Assembly (NCBI GenBank): GCA_949987705.1
Contig: OX465282.1
Coordinates: forward strand, 62,431,922-62,495,921
From: Thereva unica
Lineage: Eukaryota > Arthropoda > Insecta > Diptera > Therevidae
Direction of reading: 5' to 3'
Length of the DNA stretch: 64,000 nucleotides
Positions within the stretch are counted from its first letter, which is position 1. Every line of letters begins with the position of its first letter. Below, piece by piece: positions 43,203 to 54,368 of the stretch. The notes beneath the pieces were generated by a model. That model had not been told where the DNA came from, ran no database searches, and was given only the letters and a program-made list of their open reading frames with translations. The position numbers and the translations under genes are program-made.

Positions 43203-46110
43203 ATGGAATTAATCGACAAACTCACGTCTTCTCAAGTTACAATCGCTGAGACCTTGATCAACAAACTGGAGTTGATAGGTAAAGAACCGATAGCCAGGAG
43301 AACATGGGCCTACATACAAAAAAACCCAGCAGGAAATAACAAACCTGTGGGACACCTTTGAGGAGCAGCACCAAGAAATCGAGGCACTAAACCAACCGAA
43401 TCATAATTATTTCCTCAGAAATTACTACGATCAAGCCCAAAGTGTAAAACAAAAGGCAATGTCAAAGCTAGAAGCGTATATGTGTGCACTTTCTCGGCCA
43501 TCAGAGTCAACAACATCAAAGGGAAATGACCCAGTGCTGCAAAAAGCTGACAAGGCAAACAACGCAGAAACCGAAAAATTAGTACGGCTAAAAAGAGCAC
43601 ACATACGAATGGAATCATTCCAAAAACAATTGCATAAATTAATGGCGAATGCGGAAATAAGCAATGCGGGTATTGAGTTACACTCAAAAAATTTAACAGA
43701 AGATTGGAGACAACTGGAGTCATTACATGAAGAAATTCTGATATTCAATGATGATGAAGACCTGGAGAATGTTGACCTGCGATTCGAAATTCTGAGAAGC
43801 GAATATTTGGATGTTCTAACCAAGCTGCAAGAAAAAATAACATCTGCTACCAGACCAACAGAAAGCGACGTACGCCTTCCTCGACTTAACATACCAATAT
43901 TTGAAGGCAAATATGAAAACTGGACTGCATTTCACGACATCTTTCTTAGGCTAATCCATGACAACAAAAGGTTAGCCAATGTCGAGAAAATGCATTATTT
44001 AAAAACTAATTTGAGAGGAGAAGCAGCTAGGCTTTTAAATCATTTGGAAACATCTGACAGCAATTACACAGTCGCCTGGGAGATAATAAAGGAAAGGTAT
44101 GAAAATAAAAGAAAATTATTTTCTGTTCATATACAAGCTATACTCACACTACCAAAATTGGAAATGGAGTCAACCAATGGACTAAAAAGAATTCATGATA
44201 CCATGAAAGAGAGCCTTCATAGCATAGCAAATCTCGGTATTGACACTAGTTCATGGGCTCCAATTGTTATCCATTTGATGATTCAAAAATTCGATTACGA
44301 AACCCTAAAGCAGTATGAGCAGTCACATTCGAGCCCAAGAGAGATACCAACATTCGATAATTTCTACAAATTTCTGACCAACCGATTTCAATCACTAGAA
44401 GCCGTGGGGGATACAAAGAGCCGCGGTCCTGTACAAACGCAGAGTAGACAAACTGAAAGACTTAAATCCTTCAACGTAAAGAATTACATAACAACAACCG
44501 ATGCAAAATGCCGATACTGCCACAACGCGCACAGTATTTACAACTGTCCAGAGTTCCTGTCTTTGGATGTACCACAACGTAATGAAGCTGTAAAAAGAAA
44601 TAACCTATGCAGAAATTGTATTAACCATACCACGAACGAAAAGTGTCGCAGCCACCGAAGCTGCACTATATGTAAAAACCCGCACCACACCCTGCTTCAT
44701 CAAACAATAAACAAAATCATGGAGAAGCCCAGAAATGTCCACGTGCAAAATACAGCAACAAGGTCAGACAATGAAGTTCTATTAGCTACAGCTTTAATCA
44801 AGGCAACATCGCGTAACGGAAGACAAGAAGTACTGCGGGTGTTGATCGATACTGGATCACAAGCCTCTTGCATTACAGAGCAAGCAGCCCAAATACTACT
44901 GTTACCTAGAACTAAAACCTGTGTGAAATTGTCAGGATTAGGAGCTACAGAAGCAACCACAGCTCTAGCAAAGGTGAATGTACAAATACAACCAAGGTTT
45001 CCATCAAACTTTCAAATGAACTTAGAAGCCTTGATTCTACCCAAATTAACAAAGATATTACCAAACACGAATTTAGCGGTGTCCATCCCATGGAAAAATT
45101 GCATGTTAGCTGATCCAACATTCAATCAACCAGGCCCAATAGATATGATAATCGGAGCAGACGTTTATACCACCATAGTGCTGAATAAAATTCGAAAATC
45201 AAAGAGCATTCTAGCTCAAAATACAGAATTCGGATGGGTCATTTCTGGAAAGGTCCCAAATACCCACAATTCTATCAAGGTGGTTACGGTAATATCCAGA
45301 GACCAGCTTGACAGCCAACTTAAACTCTTCTGGGAAATCGAAGAAGCAACCAACGACCACATAATAAAACCAGATGACGAGATATGTGAGCAGCATTTCC
45401 AGAGGACTCATGTTCGTGATGTGGATGGAAGGTATACCGTACAGATTCCATTTAAAGAGTCAGTGCAGCCACTAGGAGACTCTAAAAGGCAGGCATTAGC
45501 CCGTCTACTACAGAATGAGAAAAAATTCCGGACTAATAAAAATCTAGAGCAGGAATATAAGAACTTCATGGCAGAGTATATTCACTTGAAACATATGGAA
45601 TTGGTTAAACAATCGGACGATCCCTCAGAAAAAGTATACTACATTCCGCACCACGCCGTAATAAAAAATGATAGCACGACAACCAAATTACGAGTGGTAT
45701 TCGACGCATCCGCTAAAACAACAACGGGTGCAAGCCTTAACGACAACATGTTAGCCGGACCTAAATTACAGCCAGATCTATCACACATATTACTACGTTG
45801 GCGAAAACATCGATACGTATTCACAGCTGATATTGAGAAAATGTATCGCCAAATTAGATTGGCAAAAATAGATCAAAACTACCATAGAATTCTTTGGAGA
45901 TTCAATCCAACCGAACCCGTAAAAGAATATAGATTGACAACCGTAACATATGGAACAACCTCAGCTCCATATTTAGCCATTAAAACCATACAACAAGTAG
46001 CAACAGACGAAAAAGAAAGGTACCCTCAAGCCAGCAAAACCATAACTCAAGATTTTTATGTAGACGAGCTAACACGTTGGAAGAAGTCCAAAATCTACAA
46101 ACCGATCTGA
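43203..46110 (+). pseudogene. BEL2 gag-protease-RT (N-terminal pol)
   Basis: Starts MELIDKLTSSQVTIAETL at 43203. A frameshift in the A-run near 43317-43325 moves to the frame open to 46110 (883 codons from 43459). Domains: DUF1759 gag (VRLPRLNIPIFEGKYENW), Cys/His knuckles (CRYCHNAHSIYNCPEF, CRNCI, CTICKNPHHTLLH), DUF1758 protease (LIDTGSQASCI, about 44851), and RT with TADIEKMYRQIRLAK. The YxDD box region reads DFYVDELTR at about 46055-46077: a small deletion there shifts the frame and removes the second Asp. The enzyme as written is dead. Confidence 0.88.
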
Positions 46111-49100
46111 TACAGTTGCTAAAATCAGGCGGCTTCAAATTGAGAAAATGGACAAGTAATCATCCACAAATCTTAAGGAGCATACCAGATGATCTACGAG
46201 AAAAGGGGATTCTGACGATTAATAAAGATGACACAATTAAAACTCTGGGCATTCATTGGAATCCAACATCCGACACTTTTCATTTTAAAGTAAATGTGAA
46301 TAGCAATGAAAAGGTTACAAAAAGAATAATGTTATCTAAGATAGCACAAATTTTCGACCCACTTGGCTGGATTACCCCTGTCACACTACGAGCAAAAATT
46401 ATGATCCAAGAGCTATGGAAATCTGGAATTGCATGGGATGAAACTCCGTCCCCTAAGTTGACGTCAGATTGGCTCTCTTATCAAGCGAGGTTACCCAAAC
46501 TGGAAGAATTAAAAATTCAAAGGTGGATAAACTACGACATGAAGTCAAATGAAATAGAAATTCATGGGTTTAGTGACGCATCCGAACGAGCATATGCAGC
46601 AGTAATCTATTGCAAAATAATAACATCGGCTGGGAATTCATCAGTTCATTTGATCACAGCAAAATCTAAAGTTGCACCCATTAAATCAAAACTGACAATT
46701 CCACGTCTTGAGTTATGTGGAGCAGAGCTACTCAGTAAACTGATGAACCAAACCATTAAGGCTTTGGAACTCCAACAACGTCCAACAATATACCTTTGGT
46801 CAGACTCCATGATAACCATTGCACGGATAAAGGGATCACTAAACAAACAGAAAGGATTTGAAGCAAATCGAATCTTAAAAATTCTGTCTGTAACCAACCC
46901 AACCCAGTGGAACTACGTTAAGACGGATGAAAACCCTGCGGACTGTGCATCACGAGGTATAAACCCTGACCAAATCAGTGAGCATCAACTGTGGTGGAAT
47001 GGGCCATCCTGGCTCAGATTAAACAAAAATTCTTGGCCAACTACCGCTCCACAAATCACTCACGAACCTACTGAGGCCTCGGAAAAGTATGCATTTGTGG
47101 CAACAAAAACATTAGTAGCAGATACATCTATATTTGATCGATTTACAACCTTAAGAAGATGCATAAGAGTTATATCTTATTGCAAACGATTTATTGACAA
47201 ATGTAGAGGAATGAACATACCTTTATCAAGAAACCTGACTGCGGAGGAAATGATTCAAGCACAAAAAATCATAATAAAGTGCATGCAGGAGAACGCCTTT
47301 ACTGAAGAAATCCAAATGCTGCAAAAAGAGAAACCAGTTCCGACGAAAAGCACACTTCTGTCGCTAAGTCCATTCCTTGATGAAGAAAAAATACTTCGAG
47401 TTGGCGGTCGACTAAACCTATCATTACTTCCGTACGACGAACGTCATCCGATAATTTTACCACAAAAATCGCACCTCACCAACCTGGTCATTAAGGAAGC
47501 ACACCTTAAAACACTCCATGGAGGTACCCAGCAAACACTAGCTTACATACGAAGACGATATTGGATACTACATTCCAGAAATACTGTTAAGAAACATATT
47601 AACAGCTGCACGGTATGCTTCCGCATCAAGGCAAGGACGTGCCAGCAGATAATGGGAAATCTTCCATCACCAAGGGTAGTGCCATCATTACCATTTACAC
47701 ACACCGGCGTAGATTACGCAGGTCCTATTCAATTGAAAGCATCCAAGATAGCAAGATCCAAAACATATAAGGGATATATTGCGTTATTCATCTGCCTATC
47801 CACTAAGGCAATTCATATCGAAGCTGTTAGCGACCTAACAAGCGAGGCATTTTTAGCAGCGTTCAGACGATTTACCGCCAGACGTGGTCATTGCAAACAC
47901 CTGTACAGTGACTGCGGAACTAATTTCATAGGAGCTCAAAAAATACTAGATGTAGATCTTCATCAAGCTATTCAGAGAGCAACAGAAGATACTAAAGATA
48001 TAATTGCCAACGACGGAACTCTCTGGCACTTCAACCCACCAGCAGCACCTCATATGGGGGGAATATGGGAAGCTGGTGTTAAATCTATAAAATATCATTT
48101 AAAACGAATAGTTGGCAACACAGTACTCACCTATGAAGAACTAACAACCACCTTATCTCAAATAGAGGCAAGCCTTAATTCCAGACCACTATGCCCACTG
48201 AATGACGATCCAACAGACTGCAGCGTCCTAACACCCGGACACTTCTTGATGGGGCGAGCACCAATAAGTCCGCCGAGCGTAGAAAACGGAGAAAAAACAA
48301 CTGGTCATTTAACGAGATGGAAAATGACTAACAAACTCAGTGAAGACTTCTGGAATATATGGTCGCATGAGTATCTATCACATCTTCAACAGAAGCCAAA
48401 ATGGTGGAAAGAAAAGGATAATTTAAAAATCAATGAATTGGTACTCATTAAGGACGAACAAATGCCTTCTGCAAAATGGAGACTTGGAAGAATAATAGCA
48501 GTGCATCCCGGAAAAGATGAAAAAATACGTGTTGTTACTCTCCGCTGTGGAAATAACACAGTGCTAAAACGCCCTGTGACAAAACTATGTAGACTACCAA
48601 TATATGATAATCCCATCGAGGAAAACGCACAAAATCAGGAACAACAAGATGACAATAACCATATAACTACAGTCAATGTATCACCAATATCTACTCAAAA
48701 AAGAAAGTTACCAGATACATGCTCGACTCCTCAACAAGTAAAGAAAAGATATATTCAAGAGATTGAAGAAGCTAAAAGACTTCACAAGTCCCGAAGTAAT
48801 GGGATCCGAATTCGGCCCGTAACAGGATACAACAACTTGGTTCCAATAGAAAAACAACGACTCGCCAAGGAGAAATATGAAGCAATGAAGTCAAAAATAA
48901 AACAGATCGAACCAGCAAGCAAACAAGCTAAAGGCAATCAACCATCTGTATGGAATACAGCAGTAACTTGCCTGAGTCTTCTATCGACAATATCATTAGC
49001 AAAAGGCGCATATACAATAACTCATCCGGAACCTGGGTTATACATCGAAGACATGGGTAAGGTAAACCTAAGACGAGGGACTCTTCGAGTTGAACTAACC

Positions 49101-50696
49101 TTGCCATTAAATGCAAACGCCGATATCATCAAAGTGAAAAACGTTATTCAACAGATGCAAGATGTATGTACGGCGTCCCAAAGAACCTCTGAAGAGATCC
49201 ATTGCGAAGCGTTTGTTCACCATTTGAACACTCAAGGAGACTACTTACTACGGGAGATAGATGTATTAAGCGAGAAAAATCTCACCCGTAATAAGAGAGG
49301 ATTACTAGGAAAGGCGTTAACCTACGTGTTTGGCGTTAATGACGAAGCATACGCAGATATCTCCACATTACAACAAAACCAACAAATGCTTCAACAAACA
49401 GCACTACATCAATCCTCAATCATGTTGACGACCATCTCACACCTGAATGACACAGAAGCAAGGGTTACGGAAAAAATTAATTCATTTACAAAAAAATTAA
49501 ATGAAGCATTGATCGAAATCAATACAGTTCAAGGATGGTTTACAAAAATTAACACCAACATGATAAACCTTCACATCTTGACAGCGTATCAGATCGCAAC
49601 GAATATCTTAGATGAACTAGAGAGACAATATAGTAGACTAATAACCATCGTAATGAGGAGAGGCAGTATAATTGAGATTCTACCACTGAACAAAATGCGA
49701 TCCATTATAAAAGATGCCTCGGGTAAACTTCCAAGCAATCTCTATATCACAGATATACCTGAAGAGAGAATTAATCTCAAACAAAATAGCACCAGCATCA
49801 CTCTATTCGGGTACTTCAACATTGTCGAGGTGGATCAATATACGATCATGAAGACTACACCAATTCCATGGAAGTTAAAAAACAATACCTACTTAATAGC
49901 CGACGTTTCAAACACAATACTCGCCATCAATTATAATAGTCAGACATACTTTGAAGTACCTGACAACGAAATAAAGAATTGTCTAAATAGGGACAATCAC
50001 CAACTATCATGTTTACCAACAGCCATTAGCAATATACAAGACAATACAAATTGTGTGGTCGATGAAGTTTATGATCGTCCATTTAAGCACCAGTGCCCAA
50101 TTAAAACCCTTCAAGTACCAACCATCTTGTGGAAACAACTATACATGACCAATACCTGGTTATTCATCACAACAACACCAATCGCAGCCGGAGTAGTGTG
50201 CAACGGCACCCGTCAGGACATTGAATTAAATGGAACCGGAGTTATCCAAATAACAAAGGATTGTGTCATCAAAACAAAAAGGAACACTATCCTACCTGAA
50301 ATATTCGACAGCACTTATGTATTATCATCGTTGAACAAGCCTCTGGAACTAGACCGTGCGATTAACTCTCCCGAACTCATCAAGACACCAGATTCAGTAT
50401 CCTCGGAACATATCCTAAAGCCATCGGACCAACTCCTGGGAGCCATCAAGGAGCAACAACTTCTACATAACAATTTAAGATCAACTACGCTACAAACAAT
50501 TGGACATCACACACTGTCTGTAACCATCGCAGTACTTATCTCCGTAGTCATCATCATACTTGGAACTATATTTAAACGGAGGAGCAAGAAGAGCAAAATT
50601 CAACCGTCTGCTCATCAACACGACTTCATAATAAAAACTCCGTCCACTCCTTACATCTCTAAGAACCAAAAATCCAGTGGCGGCTCCTGCCTCTAA
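46077..50696 (+). CDS. BEL2 RT-end, RNase H, integrase and fused env-like protein
   Basis: 1539 open codons. Order: RT thumb (LRKWTSNHPQIL), RNase H (GFSDASERAYAAV, YLWSDSMITIARI), H2C2 (HGGTQQTL...CTVCFRIKA), integrase core (GVDYAGPI, YSDCGTNFIGA, MGGIWEAGVKS), DUF5641-like (ELVLIKDEQMPSAKWR). With no stop the frame then enters an env-like region: a hydrophobic segment (TCLSLLSTISLA), RNKR cleavage-type motif at residues 1071-1074 followed by GLLGK, helical heptads, Cys pairs and a membrane anchor at about 1480-1499. The last seven codons belong to hAT-2, so the native terminus is displaced. Confidence 0.88.
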   Translation: MEEVQNLQTDLIQLLKSGGFKLRKWTSNHPQILRSIPDDLREKGILTINKDDTIKTLGIHWNPTSDTFHFKVNVNSNEKVTKRIMLSKIAQIFDPLGWITPVTLRAKIMIQELWKSGIAWDETPSPKLTSDWLSYQARLPKLEELKIQRWINYDMKSNEIEIHGFSDASERAYAAVIYCKIITSAGNSSVHLITAKSKVAPIKSKLTIPRLELCGAELLSKLMNQTIKALELQQRPTIYLWSDSMITIARIKGSLNKQKGFEANRILKILSVTNPTQWNYVKTDENPADCASRGINPDQISEHQLWWNGPSWLRLNKNSWPTTAPQITHEPTEASEKYAFVATKTLVADTSIFDRFTTLRRCIRVISYCKRFIDKCRGMNIPLSRNLTAEEMIQAQKIIIKCMQENAFTEEIQMLQKEKPVPTKSTLLSLSPFLDEEKILRVGGRLNLSLLPYDERHPIILPQKSHLTNLVIKEAHLKTLHGGTQQTLAYIRRRYWILHSRNTVKKHINSCTVCFRIKARTCQQIMGNLPSPRVVPSLPFTHTGVDYAGPIQLKASKIARSKTYKGYIALFICLSTKAIHIEAVSDLTSEAFLAAFRRFTARRGHCKHLYSDCGTNFIGAQKILDVDLHQAIQRATEDTKDIIANDGTLWHFNPPAAPHMGGIWEAGVKSIKYHLKRIVGNTVLTYEELTTTLSQIEASLNSRPLCPLNDDPTDCSVLTPGHFLMGRAPISPPSVENGEKTTGHLTRWKMTNKLSEDFWNIWSHEYLSHLQQKPKWWKEKDNLKINELVLIKDEQMPSAKWRLGRIIAVHPGKDEKIRVVTLRCGNNTVLKRPVTKLCRLPIYDNPIEENAQNQEQQDDNNHITTVNVSPISTQKRKLPDTCSTPQQVKKRYIQEIEEAKRLHKSRSNGIRIRPVTGYNNLVPIEKQRLAKEKYEAMKSKIKQIEPASKQAKGNQPSVWNTAVTCLSLLSTISLAKGAYTITHPEPGLYIEDMGKVNLRRGTLRVELTLPLNANADIIKVKNVIQQMQDVCTASQRTSEEIHCEAFVHHLNTQGDYLLREIDVLSEKNLTRNKRGLLGKALTYVFGVNDEAYADISTLQQNQQMLQQTALHQSSIMLTTISHLNDTEARVTEKINSFTKKLNEALIEINTVQGWFTKINTNMINLHILTAYQIATNILDELERQYSRLITIVMRRGSIIEILPLNKMRSIIKDASGKLPSNLYITDIPEERINLKQNSTSITLFGYFNIVEVDQYTIMKTTPIPWKLKNNTYLIADVSNTILAINYNSQTYFEVPDNEIKNCLNRDNHQLSCLPTAISNIQDNTNCVVDEVYDRPFKHQCPIKTLQVPTILWKQLYMTNTWLFITTTPIAAGVVCNGTRQDIELNGTGVIQITKDCVIKTKRNTILPEIFDSTYVLSSLNKPLELDRAINSPELIKTPDSVSSEHILKPSDQLLGAIKEQQLLHNNLRSTTLQTIGHHTLSVTIAVLISVVIIILGTIFKRRSKKSKIQPSAHQHDFIIKTPSTPYISKNQKSSGGSCL

Positions 50697-52894
50697 AACT
50701 TGGTGGGGCTTGAAAAAAAATTAGTTATTTTTATGTAGGTTTCCACTCTATCTTACAGGCCAACTGCATTAAATATTCCAATTGGATTTTCAGTGAATTT
50801 TACATGTATTTGTTCACATTAAAACTTCTTAAATTAACGCTCCTTTGATTTTAAAATTTTTTATATTGGTATAATTTTATCTAAATTTTGTTTGAATTTA
50901 GCTGTTCAAAATTGACCAATCTACTTCTTATCTGAAATTTTTGTACCTGCGTAAGATGGAAATAAACTGAATCACTCGTGTTTACTAAAACGAAGCATGC
51001 AAGTAAAATAACATTCAGATTAGAGGTATTGCATTCAGAGCGTTAACCGAAAATATTTTGTTCGTTTCCTCAAAATTAATAGCTCCATTTGTTTAAAAAA
51101 GAAAATATGAGAAATAATTTTATAAAAAGGAACTTAGCTCTATTCATTGTTATCAAATTTAGGCCTATCCCACTAATTTAAAGAGTATAGAGCTCAACTT
51201 CTTTGAAAAACGAATAATAAAATATTTAACAATTCAACAAATCAATAAAAGAAAAAAAAAAAGAAAATGTTTTATTTCTGCGCGAACAATTCAATATCTT
51301 TTCATTTAAATTTGGAATATTTATTACATATTTATAATGCCGCTAATGAATTCAACCGAAATTGATAAACCGTTTTAATAAACCAGTTGCTTCACTAACT
51401 GTCCCAAACTTCACCCTGGATCAATTCAAAACAATGAAGGGATTATCTTTTTTTTTTCGAATATAGACCATGTTTGTTGCAAATTTCGATTATTAATTTT
51501 TTTCGCTTGGGAGAGCATGAAAAGAATGGTGTCGTGGCCACGAAGATCTAAAAAAATTCGACTTAATACTAGATTATTTATATTTCGCTGCGGAACTCAC
51601 GCATCCTGCATCGATCTGTGCGATAATATTAACCGTCCCGAAGGTTTAGTTATTTGAAGTATTTTTTTTAAATTCGTAGCGCTTGTTTCATGTTTTTTAA
51701 ATAAATGTTTTAAATCCCGAATAACATTTCTGTATAAGTCGATTTCTCTAAATAAAATGCAACAAAAACAAAACAATACATTTTTCTTTGTTATTGACCG
51801 TATGGCATTTCCTTTTTGGAAGACCAATCCGACGAAAATGTTCTACTTTTGTATATTGCAGTGCAAATTAATTTAAAACGAAATGTTTGATGCGGCTCTA
51901 AACGTTTAATTTCTAATTTTTCTTGTAATGACAACAAAGGAAAATTTTTCTTCAATAAATTATCTACGTGATTCATTTGAAACAAAAACAAAAATTAAAT
52001 CAATATAAATACAATCTATGAAAAATATATATGTATATTAAAAAATGTATATTAATATTTAACAAATAGTTAAATCAATAATAATTTAATACTATTTATT
52101 GGCGAATAATTCAATATATATCTACCGTAACTTTGCAAGCACATATTTTTCACTTAAAAATAAACTTCAAACATTCTGTTAACATTCAATCCAATTAGCC
52201 TCTTTTCCAATAAGGATTTCTCTTTTTACTACTTTTTACTATATTTCTAGCCAAATATTTGCTACGGGCTAAATAAAATCAGCCCTTCACGTATATAAAA
52301 CCCATAAGTGTTAAAAAGGTTTCTAAATGTTCGGCCAATTAGTATCAAATGCAAGCAAAATTCCTTTAGAAATATAAGAAACAAAATTAAAGGAACCAGT
52401 CGACAACACTGTTACTCTATGTGCGTGAGTAAACTCAACAGAGCAAGAGAATCCATACATGCCAGTGAGAGAATCCCAATGAATCGCTCGGGGCTAATAA
52501 ATTTCAGCCCCGCTTGGTAGAACAAAAGTGGATGAATCCATCGTCTCAGTCAAGAAATTTTGCATACAAAATGGTTCATCTTCGGGGCTGACTCAACGAT
52601 AGCCCCTGAGGACCGAGAATTACATGTAAATAGGAATGGCGTTATGATTCGGTCAGATAGAGAGAGAATTGAGAGTTTTCTTATTTGTTTTATTTGCTTT
52701 TTTGATACTTTTTCTATGAAATTCCACTTCGAATTTGTTTGTGGTTTATTATTTTGAATTTTTTGTTTTTTTTTTTGTAAAAATGAAATTAATTCAAAAT
52801 GTAATAACATGTAATAATTAATTAAAAATATGATTTTCTCGAAAATTTCTGGTGGGGCTAAGCCCCACTAGCCCATAAGGACGAGCCGCCACTG
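50675..52894. mobile_element. hAT-2: deletion-derived hAT element inside BEL2
   Basis: Terminal repeats CAGTGGCGGCTC at 50675 and inverted ending at 52894, flanked by the perfect 8-bp duplication CAAAAATC (50667-50674, 52895-52902). Subterminal GTGGGGCT is shared by both ends. The 2220-bp body has a remnant of a TTF/ZMYM-type hAT transposase on the minus strand. It lies in the last codons of BEL2 env and supplies its present stop codon. Confidence 0.94.
51597..51991 (-). pseudogene. hAT transposase N-terminal fragment (TTF-type zinc finger)
   Basis: Two overlapping frames: 51991-51791 with EKLEIKRLEPHQ and SRTFSSDWSSKKEMPYG, then 51827-51597 with GNAIRSITKKNVLFCFCCILF. Together they resemble the SxxFxxxWFxxxxWL...KxALFCFPCLLF signature of ZMYM/TTF-type hAT transposases, split by a one-base shift. 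No catalytic or dimerisation domain follows. The function is inferred from this short signature only. Confidence 0.7.
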
Positions 52895-52923
52895 CAAAAA
52901 TCATTTTCCGCGGAGGGGGAGAA

Positions 52924-53259
52924 TGTTTAGGAAACAACATACCAGCAGACAACAACAATCTCGCAACAATTATTGACCCAATTCTGACCCATAGAACCAT
53001 AAAAGAACTGACACAACGTATTGGCAAAATGTCTTGCAATCAACCCATAATCATTGGGAAATTGCAGAATTCATCAACATTAATTAGGCCATAAGTTAGT
53101 ATAAAAGTAGCATAGCAATTAATGTAAATTCAGTCTAAATAAAGAACTCAAATTATTATAACCATACAAGTTTCCCAAAACCGCTACCCAAACCGTTGAA
53201 GTTGTGCGGTCTTCAACATTCCAACCAACCCCAAATCCACTACTCACCCTGAACAATCA
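52924..53259 (+). repeat. 3' LTR of BEL2
   Basis: 336-bp copy of 42730-43065 with no difference that I can see. It follows the purine tract GCGGAGGGGGAGAA. Confidence 0.96.
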
Positions 53260-53264
53260 CAGAT

Positions 53265-53570
53265 CATATTTCATTTATTATCACTTATGTCATTTAAACC
53301 AAAAAACCGCTCGACCGAATATTATAAAAATCTTTTCAGATTATATTGTCGCTAATACGCTTCGAACGGCACCTCAAGTAAGTCAATATCCTTCGTGGTT
53401 CGGGCTATATCGTACAGGTACAAAAATCACTTACGCCGCTTAAACAAAAAAACGGCTCGAGCGAATTTTATGAAAATCTTTTCAGATCATATTTCGGTTA
53501 ATACGCTTAGAACGACACCTCGACGAAGTCGATATCTTTTTTGGGTCGCGCGATATCGTGCAGGAAAAAT
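53265..53570. repeat. hAT-1 tandem repeat, right of BEL2
   Basis: Continuation of the array at 42545-42729: units begin near 53309 and 53457 (CGACCGAATATTATAAAAATC / CGAGCGAATTTTATG), about 147 bp apart, each with TTTTCAGAT, GAAGTCGATATC-like and ATCGTGCAGG words. The first unit next to BEL2 is degenerate. Confidence 0.78.
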
Positions 53571-54360
53571 TGACCACATACGTACGCACACACACACATA
53601 CTTCCTCCCAATTTTTTGCTTAAAATGCTCCTGGGACCTTGAAAGATGAAAATACGTCGAAATTTTCAATTTGGATTTTCGGACCGATTACAATAACTTG
53701 CCACTGATCATTTTCAGCCATCATTGCATGGAAACTGGTTATTTGGTATAAACGACCTCTACCTCTTCTTCAAGATGGCGGCTTTTCCCAACACATTGCG
53801 ACCCCACAAACTTGGTTTTAACATTGTCAGATGTACCCAAACAAATTCCAAAAAAAAAATTTCGTACATCATGAAATGCAATTCCATGCCCTTTTTTCGA
53901 CTAATTGCACTAGACTATATTACATTTTCAAATCACAAAATTATTATATCAAATTCACTTCAAATGAAGCAGCATGAAAAGCTTGCAGTGGACAACCCCT
54001 GTAGCGTGTAGCCGCGCATCTCAGAGCCGCTTGTAGCCGCCTATAGCCGCCCATGAAGCCGAAGCGCGTAGCCGCTCGAATACGCTTCCAGTGGACGACC
54101 AGCCTTATTCGTTTATATGTATGTACATATGTATATGAACATCAACTTGGCCTCATTTTATTAGTATTAAAAATGCACTGCGCACTTTTCAGAAAATTCT
54201 GCTTGAAAATATCAAATTAAAAAACAAATTGTTGAAAAAATTAAAATAAAGAAGAAATTTTTTTTTTTTAATAATTTTTATTTTTTGGAGTCGTTGGGGC
54301 GCCGATGAGTTGTTTGGTATGGCAGCTGCCATACCTGCCATACCCGTGTGCACGCCAGTG
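53571..54360. other. hAT-1 right part, no gene seen
   Basis: Contains a short (CA)n near 53587, AGCCGC-rich words near 54011-54080 and the terminal GGTATGGCAG repeats. The frame at 53724-54011 has no recognisable domain. Confidence 0.5.
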
Positions 54361-54368
54361 GTTAGGAT

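Larger units (their letters stand above)
42730..53259 (+). mobile_element. BEL2: env-bearing BEL/Pao element (roo-like), complete with both LTRs
   Basis: 336-bp LTRs at 42730-43065 and 52924-53259 that look identical base for base, flanked by CAGAT on both sides (42725-42729, 53260-53264). Internal gag, pol and env-like coding follow in + orientation, with hAT-2 (50675-52894) inserted at the end of the env part. LTR identity says insertion was very recent; yet gag and RT carry frameshifts, so this copy was likely mobilised by a relative or has sequence errors. Confidence 0.96.
41738..54360. mobile_element. hAT-1: non-autonomous hAT element carrying BEL2
   Basis: Terminal repeats CAGTGGCGTGCAC (41738) and CACTGGCGTGCAC (inverted, ending 54360), differing at one base, flanked by the perfect 8-bp duplication GTTAGGAT (41730-41737 and 54361-54368), which defines hAT-type insertion. 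Without BEL2 it is about 2.1 kb with no transposase ORF. It holds a roughly 147-bp tandem repeat around the BEL2 insertion site, and the word GGTATGGCAG recurs near both ends. Confidence 0.92.

Noticed and set aside
43431..43910. 159-codon minus-strand frame under BEL2 gag
   Set aside because: Opposite gag; Ser/Cys-rich antisense composition, no family resemblance.
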